64,000 bases of DNA, from positions 124,001-188,000 of the forward strand of contig JAYYVF010000076.1 of NCBI GenBank assembly GCA_036343635.1. Reading direction: 5' to 3'. Under the pieces are notes generated by a model, which was not told where the DNA came from, did not search any database, and worked only from the letters and a program-made list of their open reading frames with translations. This DNA comes from GCA-2693325 sp036343635 (GTDB lineage Bacteria > Latescibacterota > UBA2968 > UBA8231). Below, piece by piece: positions 18,100 to 27,172 of this stretch (the first letter of the stretch is position 1; every line of letters begins with the position of its first letter). A program made the translations under genes and the position numbers.

Positions 18100-19623
18100 A
18101 TGAATCAGTGGCCAAAAATAGGAGTAGCTGCATTACTTATTTCTGTGATGGTAGCTGCTGCGTGCGCCATAATTTATCAACTTTTAATAGGAAGTATTGC
18201 TTCACTTTTTCTAGGCAGTAGCATTGAACAATTCTCATTGACGATTGGTTTTTTTCTTTTTTTTATGGGAGTAGGATCTTGGTTTTCAAAATTTATTGAG
18301 AGAAATTTACTGTTGCGGTTCATTCAAGTAGAGTTAGGCCTTGCCGTTATTGGTGGTAGCTCTGTTGGGTGTCTGTACGTTTTATATTCTACCACTGAAC
18401 ATTTTCGATATGGAATGATTCTTTTAGTAGCTTTTACAGGCACATTGATTGGTTTAGAAATTCCTTTGTTGACAAGATTTATTCGTTTACAGGATTCATT
18501 AAAGAGTACACTGGCAAATGTTTTGTCTATGGATTACTGCGGTTCATTAATTGCAGCTCTGATTTTTCCATTTTTGTTGCTGCCATTTTTAGGGTCAATG
18601 AAATCTGCTCTTTTGACTGGTCTTATCAATTGGATTGTTGCAGGGGCTGTTATTTGGGTTTTTCGTAATGGGTTCCTTGGTGATGCCACAAAGAAAGTTT
18701 TTGTGCAATGGATTTTTGCCGGAATGTATTTGTTAATTCTTCTTTTGTTTTCTGAGCGATTGATTGAAAAGTGGGAACATAGTTTTTATGCGGGGTCTAT
18801 AACGTTTCAGAAACAAAGCCAATATCAACAAATAACACTTACGCAGGCAGGAAACAGGTTTAGGCTGTACTTAGACGGTCACCTTCAATTCGATTCATTC
18901 GACGAATATCGCTATCATGAATCGATTGTACATCCGGTTTTTTGTACTATTAAAGAAAAGGCTGATGCTCTGATTATTGGTGGAGGTGATGGCTTGACGC
19001 TTCGAGAGGTATTGAAACATAAAGAAGTCAAAAATATAGTGTTGGTAGAGTTAGATCCCGTGGTTGTGTCGCTGGCTATGAATAATCCATATATGCGATC
19101 ATTAAATTCTGAAGCACTTTCCGATGACCGGGTTCAAATAATTAATACAGACGGTTTTAAATATTTGAAAGATACCTCAAAACTTTTCGATATAATTATT
19201 TTTGATTTACCAGATCCTAGAGAAGAGAGCCTGTCAAAGCTGTATTCACTTGAGGGATACCGAATGGCCAGAATTCACCTTAAGGAAAACGGTGCGATTG
19301 TAACACAAGCGACCTCTCCTTATTTCGCACCTAATGCATATTGGTGTATAGGTGAAACAATACAGGAAGCAGGTTTTAAGTTAAAGTCCTACCATGTTAA
19401 TATCCCTTCCTTCGGTGAATGGGGATTTCATATCGGATATAAAAATAGTTTTGGTGCAGAGAATATTGAATTTCCTTCAAACCTGAAGTACCTTGATGAG
19501 ACTACATGGAATACTATGTGTTTATTCCCAAAAGACATGAAAAGCCGAGCCGTGAAAATTAATAGGCTTGATCAACCTAGCTTAGCGCATTATTATCGAC
19601 AAGACTGGAATCTTCTTTTTTGA
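18100..19623 (+). CDS. membrane-anchored spermidine synthase-like aminopropyltransferase
   Basis: A 507-residue protein with about seven N-terminal membrane helices (residues 1-215) fused to a spermidine-synthase-type Rossmann domain. Visible motifs are QYQQITLTQ, YLDGHLQFDSFDEYRYHE (gatekeeper region), IIGGGDGLTLREVL for nucleotide binding, the acidic VELDP, and the catalytic-loop DLPDPREESLSKLYS. Standard SpeE enzymes transfer aminopropyl from decarboxylated SAM to putrescine; membrane-fused forms are of unknown substrate and recur beside PspA, DUF4178 and DUF350 genes. The ATG start is at 18100. The next gene starts 7 bp after its stop. Confidence 0.87.
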   Translation: MNQWPKIGVAALLISVMVAAACAIIYQLLIGSIASLFLGSSIEQFSLTIGFFLFFMGVGSWFSKFIERNLLLRFIQVELGLAVIGGSSVGCLYVLYSTTEHFRYGMILLVAFTGTLIGLEIPLLTRFIRLQDSLKSTLANVLSMDYCGSLIAALIFPFLLLPFLGSMKSALLTGLINWIVAGAVIWVFRNGFLGDATKKVFVQWIFAGMYLLILLLFSERLIEKWEHSFYAGSITFQKQSQYQQITLTQAGNRFRLYLDGHLQFDSFDEYRYHESIVHPVFCTIKEKADALIIGGGDGLTLREVLKHKEVKNIVLVELDPVVVSLAMNNPYMRSLNSEALSDDRVQIINTDGFKYLKDTSKLFDIIIFDLPDPREESLSKLYSLEGYRMARIHLKENGAIVTQATSPYFAPNAYWCIGETIQEAGFKLKSYHVNIPSFGEWGFHIGYKNSFGAENIEFPSNLKYLDETTWNTMCLFPKDMKSRAVKINRLDQPSLAHYYRQDWNLLF

Positions 19624-19629
19624 GGTGAG

Positions 19630-20175
19630 GTGGCTTTGTTTAAAAAATGGTTTAAGAAAAACGAAAGTACTACGGAGCACGAATATCAAGAACTTGAATT
19701 ACACAATTTGGGTCTTGGAGATCTGTTCGATTTTGATTTAACTACCTGGGAGGTTGTTTCTTCTGCTGAATCTGATTACGATGGACATATTGAATCAGAA
19801 TTGGAAGTTAAGGGAGGTGTTGACAATCGTACATTGGTCGTGATACCCGATGGTGGTGATTGGAACTATCAGTGGCTACAAGAAAAAACGCTTATAGAAT
19901 TAGGCTTAAATAATGTACAGAATGATCTTAAGTCTGAGGAGGAGCCTGAGGAAAATCTAACTATTGAAGGAACAGATTATGTTGGATATGAATCAGGTGG
20001 TGGAATCTTTAAAGGCAATAATGAAGAAAAACCTTTTTTGTATTGGTCGTATGAAAATGATAATGACCAAGTTTTAAACATAATTCAATGGGGAGATAAC
20101 GAATTTTCAGCAACCATTGGCGTGCGCGTTGCCGAATTTCAGTTTAGTAATATTCTACCCGGATCTGGAAGATGA
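19630..20175 (+). CDS. DUF4178 domain protein
   Basis: A 181-residue acidic protein matching the DUF4178 pattern: LELHNLGLGDLFDFDLTTWEV near the N-terminus, a middle YESGGGIFKG and a C-terminal LNIIQWGDNEF. It is equivalent in position to YjfK of the Enterobacterial yjfIJKL cluster. The start is GTG at 19630, with TGAGG five bases before. Its stop overlaps the ATG of the next gene by 4 bp (ATGA), so the two are translationally coupled. The biochemical role is unknown; the context ties it to the PspA and DUF350 membrane-stress module. Confidence 0.75.
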   Translation: MALFKKWFKKNESTTEHEYQELELHNLGLGDLFDFDLTTWEVVSSAESDYDGHIESELEVKGGVDNRTLVVIPDGGDWNYQWLQEKTLIELGLNNVQNDLKSEEEPEENLTIEGTDYVGYESGGGIFKGNNEEKPFLYWSYENDNDQVLNIIQWGDNEFSATIGVRVAEFQFSNILPGSGR

Positions 20176-20900
20176 TCGTGACCAATTTTAATTTTAGTCT
20201 TTATTTTCTTTTTAGTGTGTTCTTTGTATCTAACTGCGGCCGACCAACAGATCCAGTGAACACATTGGTTCGGGAATTAGAACGATACCCTGAGTATACA
20301 CTGATTTTAAACGATTACCGGATAGATGATGGTTTCTTCGCAGATTATTTCCTTCAGTTCGATGCTCTTACCGCCTCAAGTAAACGTATAGATGGAATCG
20401 ATTCATTAGTTTATTCGCAGGGTAAAACCGATTGGATTCAGGTTTCTGAAACTGTTTTCGGCCGTTATGAACACTATGTAGGGATGGTAGTGTCTTCGAA
20501 ATCTATTGATGGTTCAAAAACAGGAACGCATCAGGCATTTCCACCCGGTTACCAATACGTTGGAAATCCTCGATATGGATCTTGGGGTGGCGGTGGTTTT
20601 TGGCAATTTTATGGACAGTATGCACTGATGAGTCAATTAATGGGGGGATGGCGCGTTGGAAGGTCCGACTGGGATGATTATCGGAGTACTCGTAATAGAG
20701 GAGGGGCCTATTACGGCCCTAAAAAAGACGGTAGATCCACTTTTGGTACCAGGGGAACGCAGACTGAAAAGGCTCGACCGGCATTCTTTAAAAAACATGA
20801 ACAACGTAGAAAAGCGTTCAGTAATCGTGTTTCAAACAGGATGGGACAGGCAAGGTCAGGATCATCCTGGGGCGCACGCACTTCGCGATTTGGAAAATAA
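20172..20900 (+). CDS. Gly/Arg/Trp-rich lipoprotein of the PspA-DUF350 cluster
   Basis: A 242-residue protein with an N-terminal hydrophobic stretch and a lipobox-like FFVSNC, so probably a lipoprotein. After a globular part (about 25-120) comes a low-complexity region from about 125 on, rich in Gly, Tyr, Trp, Arg and Ser (for example GSWGGGGFWQFYGQY). The basic C-terminus ends GSSWGARTSRFGK. I recognise no named domain. It overlaps the DUF4178 gene by 4 bp and is followed 9 bp later by the DUF350 gene, so it belongs to the same operon. The disordered tail could interact with membranes or polymers; that is speculation. Confidence 0.7.
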   Translation: MIVTNFNFSLYFLFSVFFVSNCGRPTDPVNTLVRELERYPEYTLILNDYRIDDGFFADYFLQFDALTASSKRIDGIDSLVYSQGKTDWIQVSETVFGRYEHYVGMVVSSKSIDGSKTGTHQAFPPGYQYVGNPRYGSWGGGGFWQFYGQYALMSQLMGGWRVGRSDWDDYRSTRNRGGAYYGPKKDGRSTFGTRGTQTEKARPAFFKKHEQRRKAFSNRVSNRMGQARSGSSWGARTSRFGK

Positions 20901-20909
20901 GGGGGAGAA

Positions 20910-21746
20910 ATGTTGGAATCATATGGTTTGAGTTTTGTTTATCTGTTAGAAGGGCTTCTTTTACTGGTAATTGCAAAATTTCTTTATCTGAGGCTTTATA
21001 GAAAGGTAGATCTAAATTCTGAAATATTTGGGAATAATAACACAGCGCTTGCTGTTGCCGTTTGCGGATACCTATTGGCTATATGTATAGCCTTAGGTGG
21101 TGCAATTAAAGGACCTGATGCCGGTATTGTATCAGATTTGGTTTCCATAGGCATACATGGGGCTATCGCGATTATTGTTATGTTGGCTGTTGGTTTTGTA
21201 TGCGAAAAAATTCTTTTACCAGGTTTCGATAACACTAAAGAGGTTGTGGTAGATAAGAATCTTGGTACGGCATCGGTTGAATTCGGGGTGCATATTGCAA
21301 ATGCTCTAGTTTTGTTGTCGATACTACAATCTCAAGGTACATGGCAGTCCGCTATTATATTCTGGGGACTTGCCCAAATAGTATTTATAATTGCTGCAAG
21401 AATTTACGAGGCGTTAACCCCTTACAGCATCCACGATGAACTGGAGCGGGATAACACTGCAGTGGGTATTGCTCTGGCAGGCGTCTTTATTGGTTTGGGA
21501 AACATAGTTAGCATTTCGGTAATTGGAGATTTCGTAGGTTGGAAAGAGGATTTAACAACCTTCGGTATAAATATTATTTTCGGGTTCTTAGTACTTTTCG
21601 TAGTGAAACAATTCACCACCTTAATGCTTGCTTCAGGGACTTCATTACACGAAAAACAGGTTAGTGATACGCCGAACGTTGGGGCAGGATTAATGGAAGC
21701 CTTAGGTTACGTTGGTGGCTCTTTGTTAATTGTTTGGACCCTTTAA
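20910..21746 (+). CDS. DUF350 integral membrane protein (YjfL-like, duplicated)
   Basis: A 278-residue polytopic protein with about eight hydrophobic helices arranged as two repeats. Each repeat has a LNSEIFGNNNTALAVAVCGYL-like start, seen again around DELERDNTAVGIALAGVFI. This is the DUF350 duplication typical of YjfL-type proteins. The ATG start at 20910 follows a purine-rich GGGGGAG site. It is the last gene of the YjfI-PspA-SpeE-DUF4178 cluster. Its 3' end overlaps the convergent flippase-like gene by 21 bp. Molecular function is unknown; it may be a small-ion or polyamine-related membrane component. Confidence 0.85.
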   Translation: MLESYGLSFVYLLEGLLLLVIAKFLYLRLYRKVDLNSEIFGNNNTALAVAVCGYLLAICIALGGAIKGPDAGIVSDLVSIGIHGAIAIIVMLAVGFVCEKILLPGFDNTKEVVVDKNLGTASVEFGVHIANALVLLSILQSQGTWQSAIIFWGLAQIVFIIAARIYEALTPYSIHDELERDNTAVGIALAGVFIGLGNIVSISVIGDFVGWKEDLTTFGINIIFGFLVLFVVKQFTTLMLASGTSLHEKQVSDTPNVGAGLMEALGYVGGSLLIVWTL

Positions 21747-22748
21747 TTTTTTCCCGTAAAATAACCACTGTAGTGCCAAAGCTGGTCCACCGATTGCTAA
21801 ATAAGTAATCGTAGCAAGTCCGTGAGCGATGGTTGCACAGGCAAGCGCCATTGGTTCTGGAACGTTGTAAATTTTGTGAAGAGCTAGTGAAAAAATGAGA
21901 TGGTAGGAACCGGCTCCACCCGGAGTAGGGACAACAACCCCAAGTGACGATATAGCCATAATAACAACTGCAGAACTAAAACGTAGATCGTATTTTTCTA
22001 CGAATCCCATAGAAATAAAAAGCGCATAAATAATCAAGATATAACCACTATTCAGTAGTATAGAGCTTAGGGTGATTCTTAAATGTGCAGATGGGCTTTT
22101 TAGTGCCTCAAGTCCATCTACAAAAGTTCTTAAAATTTGATTGACAGGATTCGCGATCCTAGAACCCATTTTGTTTATAATTGGACTTATATAATTAAGG
22201 GCAGTGTATCTGTAGATAGAAACGACTATTAAGATTAAGAGAAGTATAATACAGCTTATCAGGGCAAATAAACTTAAGGTTTCAAGAATGGGAAATGCTT
22301 GATTTATTAATTTTCGTTCGATTAGCAGCGCGGTTCCGATACAAAAAACTAACCATAATACATCAAGTATTCTTTCAACAACTACGGTTGCCAGTGTGGG
22401 ACTAATAGGAGCGGAACGAACCCATTTAAGACTAACTGCACGTAAAAATTCTCCTGAACGAGGAATAATTGCGTTTGTTGCATAGCATATAGAAAGGGCC
22501 CACACACCGTCCATAATACTAACATTTGACGCGAAACTACGAAGCATTATACGCCAGCGCCAGGAACGAAGCAAAAGAGTAGTAAAAGTGAGTAACGTGA
22601 CAATGGAAATCCAGAGAAGTGATATACTCCGAAGTTGTGACCAAATTTCACTGAGGTCCTGATCCAGAAAGGCCAAATAAAGGAGCCCGACCATTAACGC
22701 CAGACTTAAGAAATAGCGGAAAAGAACCGAAGGGCGTAGAAGGTTCAT
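21726..22748 (-). CDS. lysylphosphatidylglycerol synthase TM-region/flippase-like membrane protein (UPF0104)
   Basis: A 340-residue protein with about eight transmembrane helices in the LPG_synthase_TM/AglD2 (UPF0104) family. Typical pieces are SWRWRIMLRSF after the first helices, INAIIPRSGEFLRAVSLKW-like positions in YATNAIIPRSGEFLR, VVERILDVLWL, and the late VPTPGGAGSYHLIF loop. Relatives are membrane flippase-like or lipid/glycan modifying proteins; it lacks the C-terminal lysyltransferase domain of MprF. It is the last gene of a minus-strand run after cysC and overlaps the DUF350 3' end. Confidence 0.85.
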   Translation of the reverse strand: MNLLRPSVLFRYFLSLALMVGLLYLAFLDQDLSEIWSQLRSISLLWISIVTLLTFTTLLLRSWRWRIMLRSFASNVSIMDGVWALSICYATNAIIPRSGEFLRAVSLKWVRSAPISPTLATVVVERILDVLWLVFCIGTALLIERKLINQAFPILETLSLFALISCIILLLILIVVSIYRYTALNYISPIINKMGSRIANPVNQILRTFVDGLEALKSPSAHLRITLSSILLNSGYILIIYALFISMGFVEKYDLRFSSAVVIMAISSLGVVVPTPGGAGSYHLIFSLALHKIYNVPEPMALACATIAHGLATITYLAIGGPALALQWLFYGKKLKGPNN

Positions 22749-22782
22749 GTTTTATTATGCTTTTTGTATAGAGTGAATATTC

Positions 22783-23382
22783 TTAAGGATCTAGCCTACC
22801 ATTTTTAACAAGATTTTCTACAATGATTTGAACATTTTCATCTATGGTAGTGTTGTGTGTGTTTATTTTTATTTCAGGGTCTTTTGGTATATCGTACTTA
22901 GAGGAAATCCCGGTGAAATTTTTTATTTCACCGGATCTGGCCTTTGCATAGTGTCCCTTAGGATCCCGCTCTTCGCACACCTCGAGTGGTGTATTAAGAT
23001 AGATTTCGATGAAGTCACCGTTGTCAAATATATCTCTTACTCGTTTTCGGTCTTGTTCACTTGGACTTACAAAACTCGCGATGGTAATCACACCAGTATC
23101 ACAAAATAAGGCTCCTACCTCACCAATACGCCGTATATTTTCTCGCCTGTCATCTAAGGAAAACCCTAGGTTGCTGTTAAGCCCTAGTCGAATATTGTCG
23201 CCGTCAAGGACATAGCATAATTTTTTTGTCGCAGTTAGAAATTTTTCTAATGCGTAAGCAATCGTACTTTTACCAGAGCCAGGAAGGCCTGTTAACCAAA
23301 GTAGGGTGCCTTTTTGTTTTAACATGGTTCTACGTTGCTGTTTAGCAACAAAGCCATGATGAGCTACTACATTATCGGGCAT
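22783..23382 (-). CDS. cysC: adenylylsulfate kinase
   Basis: A 199-residue APS kinase that phosphorylates adenylylsulfate to PAPS. The P-loop GLPGSGKS is at 32-39, followed by LDGDNIRLGLN, ENIRRIGEVGALFCDTGVI and the substrate-lid region FVSPSEQDRKRVRDIF. The lid has SPSEQDR rather than the more usual SPYRxDR, a modest deviation. No sulfate adenylyltransferase (cysD/cysN/sat) is in the window, so the source of APS is encoded elsewhere. It lies 68 bp after pyrH on the minus strand and precedes the flippase-like gene; PAPS could serve sulfated glycans as well as assimilation. Confidence 0.93.
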   Translation of the reverse strand: MPDNVVAHHGFVAKQQRRTMLKQKGTLLWLTGLPGSGKSTIAYALEKFLTATKKLCYVLDGDNIRLGLNSNLGFSLDDRRENIRRIGEVGALFCDTGVITIASFVSPSEQDRKRVRDIFDNGDFIEIYLNTPLEVCEERDPKGHYAKARSGEIKNFTGISSKYDIPKDPEIKINTHNTTIDENVQIIVENLVKNGRLDP

Positions 23383-23450
23383 TTTTTAAGACTTTTTTTA
23401 TATGCGGATGTTAAACATTAAAAATAAATTATTTATAAAAAAATACGAAA

Positions 23451-24188
23451 TTATTCTAAAACATCGGTGGTTTCAGTAATGGTAGTTCCAATATCATCAT
23501 TGTCGCAAATTCGACTAATTGCGCCTTCTTCTGAAAAATCGAAGACGTGTATGGGAAGTTTATGATCACGAGCTAATAAGACGGCGGATTGGTCTATTAT
23601 TGTTAAATTATTTTGAATGATCGTGTTATAATGCATGCTTTTATATAATTTGGCATTACTGTTTTCTCTGGGATCCGAAGTAAAAACGCCTCTTGTTTTA
23701 TTTTTTGCGAAAAGGAGGGCTTGAGACCTTGTTTCTATAGCTCTCTGTGCAGCAGTATAATCAGTTGTCACATATGGATTTCCAATTCCTGCTGCAAAAA
23801 TTAGAATATATTTTTTTTCTAGATGATGTATGGAGCGCAATCGAATAAACGGTTCTGCAACGGTATTTATTGGAATTGAGCTCATAACCCGTACTTCAAG
23901 ATTCTTTCCGCCTTTTGCCGTAAGAACTCCCCGCATCATTAAACAGTTAATGACAGTACCCATCATACCGATATTATCAGCCTCGGCTCGTTCAATACCC
24001 CATTTTTCAGCTAGTGTTCCACGAAAAATATTGCCACCACCAATAACAATAGAAATTTCTACACCACTATTATGTAACGTTAATACCTGATCCGCGATAT
24101 GTTCTAACGCTTCCGCATCAAAACCGCCGTCCTGATCCCCGGATATTGCTTCCCCACTAAGTTTTAAAAGTACACGGTTATATCGCAT
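23451..24188 (-). CDS. pyrH: UMP kinase
   Basis: A 245-residue amino-acid-kinase-fold enzyme converting UMP to UDP. It shows RVLLKLSGEAISG at the N-terminus, the nucleotide loop IVIGGGNIFRG, RAEADNIGMMGT, ILIFAAGIGNPYVTTD and the C-terminal DQSAVLLARDHKLPIHVFD, all diagnostic for bacterial UMPK. The usual rpsB-tsf-pyrH-frr neighbourhood is absent; here pyrH follows purB by about 31 bp, making a nucleotide-synthesis pair on the minus strand. ATG start at 24188. Confidence 0.96.
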   Translation of the reverse strand: MRYNRVLLKLSGEAISGDQDGGFDAEALEHIADQVLTLHNSGVEISIVIGGGNIFRGTLAEKWGIERAEADNIGMMGTVINCLMMRGVLTAKGGKNLEVRVMSSIPINTVAEPFIRLRSIHHLEKKYILIFAAGIGNPYVTTDYTAAQRAIETRSQALLFAKNKTRGVFTSDPRENSNAKLYKSMHYNTIIQNNLTIIDQSAVLLARDHKLPIHVFDFSEEGAISRICDNDDIGTTITETTDVLE

Positions 24189-24219
24189 ATTTATTTGTAT
24201 TCCATTACGGTTAGAGCGT

Positions 24220-25653
24220 TTAAATGAGGGAACCTTTTTTTATCTGTTTGGATGCAGGGAACATAGAGGTTAGTTGATTTACGCGACCTACAAAGGATTG
24301 TACTTGGGATTTACTTTCCCCAGTTAGCGTGCGTGCCTCTTCTAAAACTGTATCTATTTCAGAGGCGGTTAGGGGTATTCTGCTGTCTTGGCCTAATCTT
24401 TCGGGAAGATCATTTTCAGCGGTACCTGTTTCTCTTAGTGTTAAGGCTGCGGCAATGGCATGCTCTTTTATAGCTTCATGAACCGTTTCTCTTCCTGCGC
24501 CACGTTGAACGGATTCCATAAGAATAGTTGTTGATGCAAGAAAAGGCATGTACCTACGAAGATCCCGGTCGACAACGGCTGGATAGACACCCATTTCGTC
24601 TAATACGTGAAGGGCTGTTTCTAGCATGCCATCAAAGGCGAAAAAACTGTCAGGAATAGAAAGCCGGCGAACGACCGAACATGATACGTCCCCTTCAAAC
24701 CACTGATCGCCAGTAAGACTTCCAATCATATGGACATAGCCACCCAGAATATTTTGGAGTCCATTTATTCGTTCTGTACTCCTCGTATTCATTTTGTGAG
24801 GCATCGCCGAAGATCCGACCTGTCCCTTGGAAAAACCTTCAGTCAACAATTCATTACCGGCCATAAGGCGCATGTTTTTTGCTAAATTTGCGAGTCCAGA
24901 CCCTAGTTGAAATAGGGTACTAACAACTGAGTAGTCTAAGCTACGGGGATAAACTTGACCCACAGCCCCCAGTTCTTTTTGAAAGCCAAGATGATCTCGA
25001 ATCTTTTCTTGAAGTAGATGCAGTTTTTTGGGGTCATTACCTAAAAGTGTTAATTGATCTAGCGAAGTACCAACGGCCCCTTTAAGGCCCCGAAGCGGAT
25101 AGTTACTAATCAGATGATCCAAATTTTCGTGTGCAACGAGCATTTCTTCGCCAAACATGGAAAGTCGTTTACCAAGGGTTGTTGGTTGGGCGGCTGCATA
25201 ATGAGTTCGGCCGACAATTACAAGCTCTTTCCATTGATCGGAGCGTTCAGAAAGTATATTTAAACAGTGTATATATTTTAATTGAATTAATTTTAGACTA
25301 CGAAGAATTTGAAATTGCTCAACATTGTCTGTTAAATCTCTACTAGTTAGTCCCTTATGTATGTCTTGGTAACCAGCTAGAGAGCAGAATTCTTCAATGC
25401 GGGCTTTAACGTCATGGCGTAGTACGACTTCACGTTGTGCGATGGAAGAGAGATCTATGGATTCAAGTACGCTTTCATACGCTGAAATAGATTCATCAGA
25501 GATCTGTAACCCGAGATCACGCTGAGCTTTCAGCACGGCAATCCAAAACTCGCGTTCAAGCTTGATTTTCCCAGTCTCGGACCAAACGTCACAAATTGTT
25601 TTACTCGCGTAACGTTGGGCAAGAATGTTTTGTATAATTGGCTTTGGTGACAT
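24220..25653 (-). CDS. purB: adenylosuccinate lyase
   Basis: A fumarase/aspartase-superfamily enzyme of about 477 residues that acts twice in purine synthesis, releasing fumarate from SAICAR and from adenylosuccinate. The signature loop GSSAMPHKMN is present, as are GRTHYAAAQPTTLGKR and the C-terminal TGTAENDLPERLGQD region. The start is put at the ATG whose first base is 25653; a TTG 30 bases upstream (25683) would add a hydrophobic MIPFFIPIII stretch unlike other family members. No strong ribosome site precedes either. First gene of the purB-pyrH-cysC run. Confidence 0.94.
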   Translation of the reverse strand: MSPKPIIQNILAQRYASKTICDVWSETGKIKLEREFWIAVLKAQRDLGLQISDESISAYESVLESIDLSSIAQREVVLRHDVKARIEEFCSLAGYQDIHKGLTSRDLTDNVEQFQILRSLKLIQLKYIHCLNILSERSDQWKELVIVGRTHYAAAQPTTLGKRLSMFGEEMLVAHENLDHLISNYPLRGLKGAVGTSLDQLTLLGNDPKKLHLLQEKIRDHLGFQKELGAVGQVYPRSLDYSVVSTLFQLGSGLANLAKNMRLMAGNELLTEGFSKGQVGSSAMPHKMNTRSTERINGLQNILGGYVHMIGSLTGDQWFEGDVSCSVVRRLSIPDSFFAFDGMLETALHVLDEMGVYPAVVDRDLRRYMPFLASTTILMESVQRGAGRETVHEAIKEHAIAAALTLRETGTAENDLPERLGQDSRIPLTASEIDTVLEEARTLTGESKSQVQSFVGRVNQLTSMFPASKQIKKGSLI

Positions 25654-25789
25654 TATAATTATAGGTATGAAGAATGGTATCAAGTAAAAGTGGTTTTAAT
25701 AAAATAATGATTTTTATATTGTTTGGCCAGATTATAGGTGCGTATAAAGATAATTATGTAAACTACATTCGGGAATTCCAACATCGCTT

Positions 25790-27172
25790 TCATACCAATC
25801 CCAATACTAACCAATAAACAATAGCCGCCGGATACAGCAAAAAGGCAGAAACAAAAGAAACAATACCAAGAATCTTTAAAAAAATGTCTTTGGGCAGATC
25901 TCCAGAACTATATGCTAACATCAGTGGGGCGGCTTGATAGGGGAGAAACACTATTGAGGTTCCCAGGGAGAGTGCCATCATAGTAGAATAAGGCTCCAAT
26001 CCGATGCTTGGAGCCAATTCTACAAAAATTGGAACCAGCAATGCTGCAACTGCAGCCACGTCCATAAAAAGACTAAGTGGAACCGGGGATAATGCAGTAA
26101 CGAAATACCGTAACGGTAATGAAAAATCAGTTGAATCGAAAATTTCAACGACGAATGATTTGTAATAATACACTAAACCACTTGTTTCAATTGCATCTCC
26201 CAAAGCAAAGAGGGCGACTACATAAAAAAGAAAACCAAAATTAACCTTTATAATTGATTTAATTGGTAATGGGCCAATAGGCCGGCTGAAAATGGCTAGT
26301 ATGGTGAGTAGACACACTTGCAAGGGACTATAATTGTGGATTGAATCCGTAAATAAACCTACTACAAAACCAGTAATTATTGCCATAATCCAATATTGTT
26401 TTCTATCAAATTTAGTTTTTTTTAGATTCCCATTTTTCTTTAATACCCCAAACTTTCCAGAATAGATTATCGAAATTATCATCGCGGAAGTTATAACCCT
26501 AAACAAAGATGCTGATGGAAACATCCAAAGAAACCAATTTGACCACGTAACGGGTATATTAGTCACTTCAGTATATAATCCCGCAGCAATCATATTAGGA
26601 ACTGCTCCAGTTAAAATTCCGAATCCTCCTACAACAGTGCTCAAGGTTAATGACAATAAAATGACCTTTTGCAATTCACATTTCTGATGTTCACCGTATT
26701 GAGCTGCAATCGCCTTCCCTAAAGGGAGAAGGATGATTACTCTAACCAAACCAGACGGGACTATGATTGCAGTTAAGAGTCCCAATAAATGCATTTGAAG
26801 CACTAAACCTATGATGCTTTTTGACAATAAATTTGCAATATTCAAAGCAAATAAGTTGGCTATTTTTGACTCTATCAAGGAAATGCTTATAGCCATACCG
26901 GCTATTATTAACCAAGGAGTGTCGCTAGAAAAGGTTAATAGAACATCTTCAAAATCCGTTAATTCGGTAAATAGAAACCCTGCAATGAGGAGAAAGGAAG
27001 TTTCTTCTAATTTTATAGGTTGAAAAAGCCAAAATATTATCGCAAAGCCCATTAAACCACAGATGTACTGTACTTTTATAGGAACTAATGAAAAAGGGGC
27101 CGTAAGTCCTATTATCAAAAATGAAAAACCTAGAATACAATCCGATCTCAAATAAAATCCTTTTGATCGCAT
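25790..27172 (-). CDS. SLC13/DASS-type anion:sodium symporter
   Basis: A 460-residue membrane protein with about 11-12 helices of the SLC13/ArsB/NhaD transporter group. Features include SSDTPWLIIAGMAISISLIES, the first re-entrant motif region FGILTGAVPNMIAAGLY, and the second half MDVAAVAALLVPIFVEL with SLGTSIVFLPYQAAPLMLAYS near the C-terminus. Relatives move dicarboxylates, sulfate or citrate with sodium. The ATG immediately follows the stop of the upstream transglycosylase gene (TAAATG), so the two are cotranscribed. Substrate unknown. Confidence 0.82.
   Translation of the reverse strand: MRSKGFYLRSDCILGFSFLIIGLTAPFSLVPIKVQYICGLMGFAIIFWLFQPIKLEETSFLLIAGFLFTELTDFEDVLLTFSSDTPWLIIAGMAISISLIESKIANLFALNIANLLSKSIIGLVLQMHLLGLLTAIIVPSGLVRVIILLPLGKAIAAQYGEHQKCELQKVILLSLTLSTVVGGFGILTGAVPNMIAAGLYTEVTNIPVTWSNWFLWMFPSASLFRVITSAMIISIIYSGKFGVLKKNGNLKKTKFDRKQYWIMAIITGFVVGLFTDSIHNYSPLQVCLLTILAIFSRPIGPLPIKSIIKVNFGFLFYVVALFALGDAIETSGLVYYYKSFVVEIFDSTDFSLPLRYFVTALSPVPLSLFMDVAAVAALLVPIFVELAPSIGLEPYSTMMALSLGTSIVFLPYQAAPLMLAYSSGDLPKDIFLKILGIVSFVSAFLLYPAAIVYWLVLGLV

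Noticed and set aside
20656..20931. A second 91-residue frame overlapping the lipoprotein and DUF350 genes
   Set aside because: It lies in another frame of the lipoprotein gene, has no ribosome site and no recognisable content.
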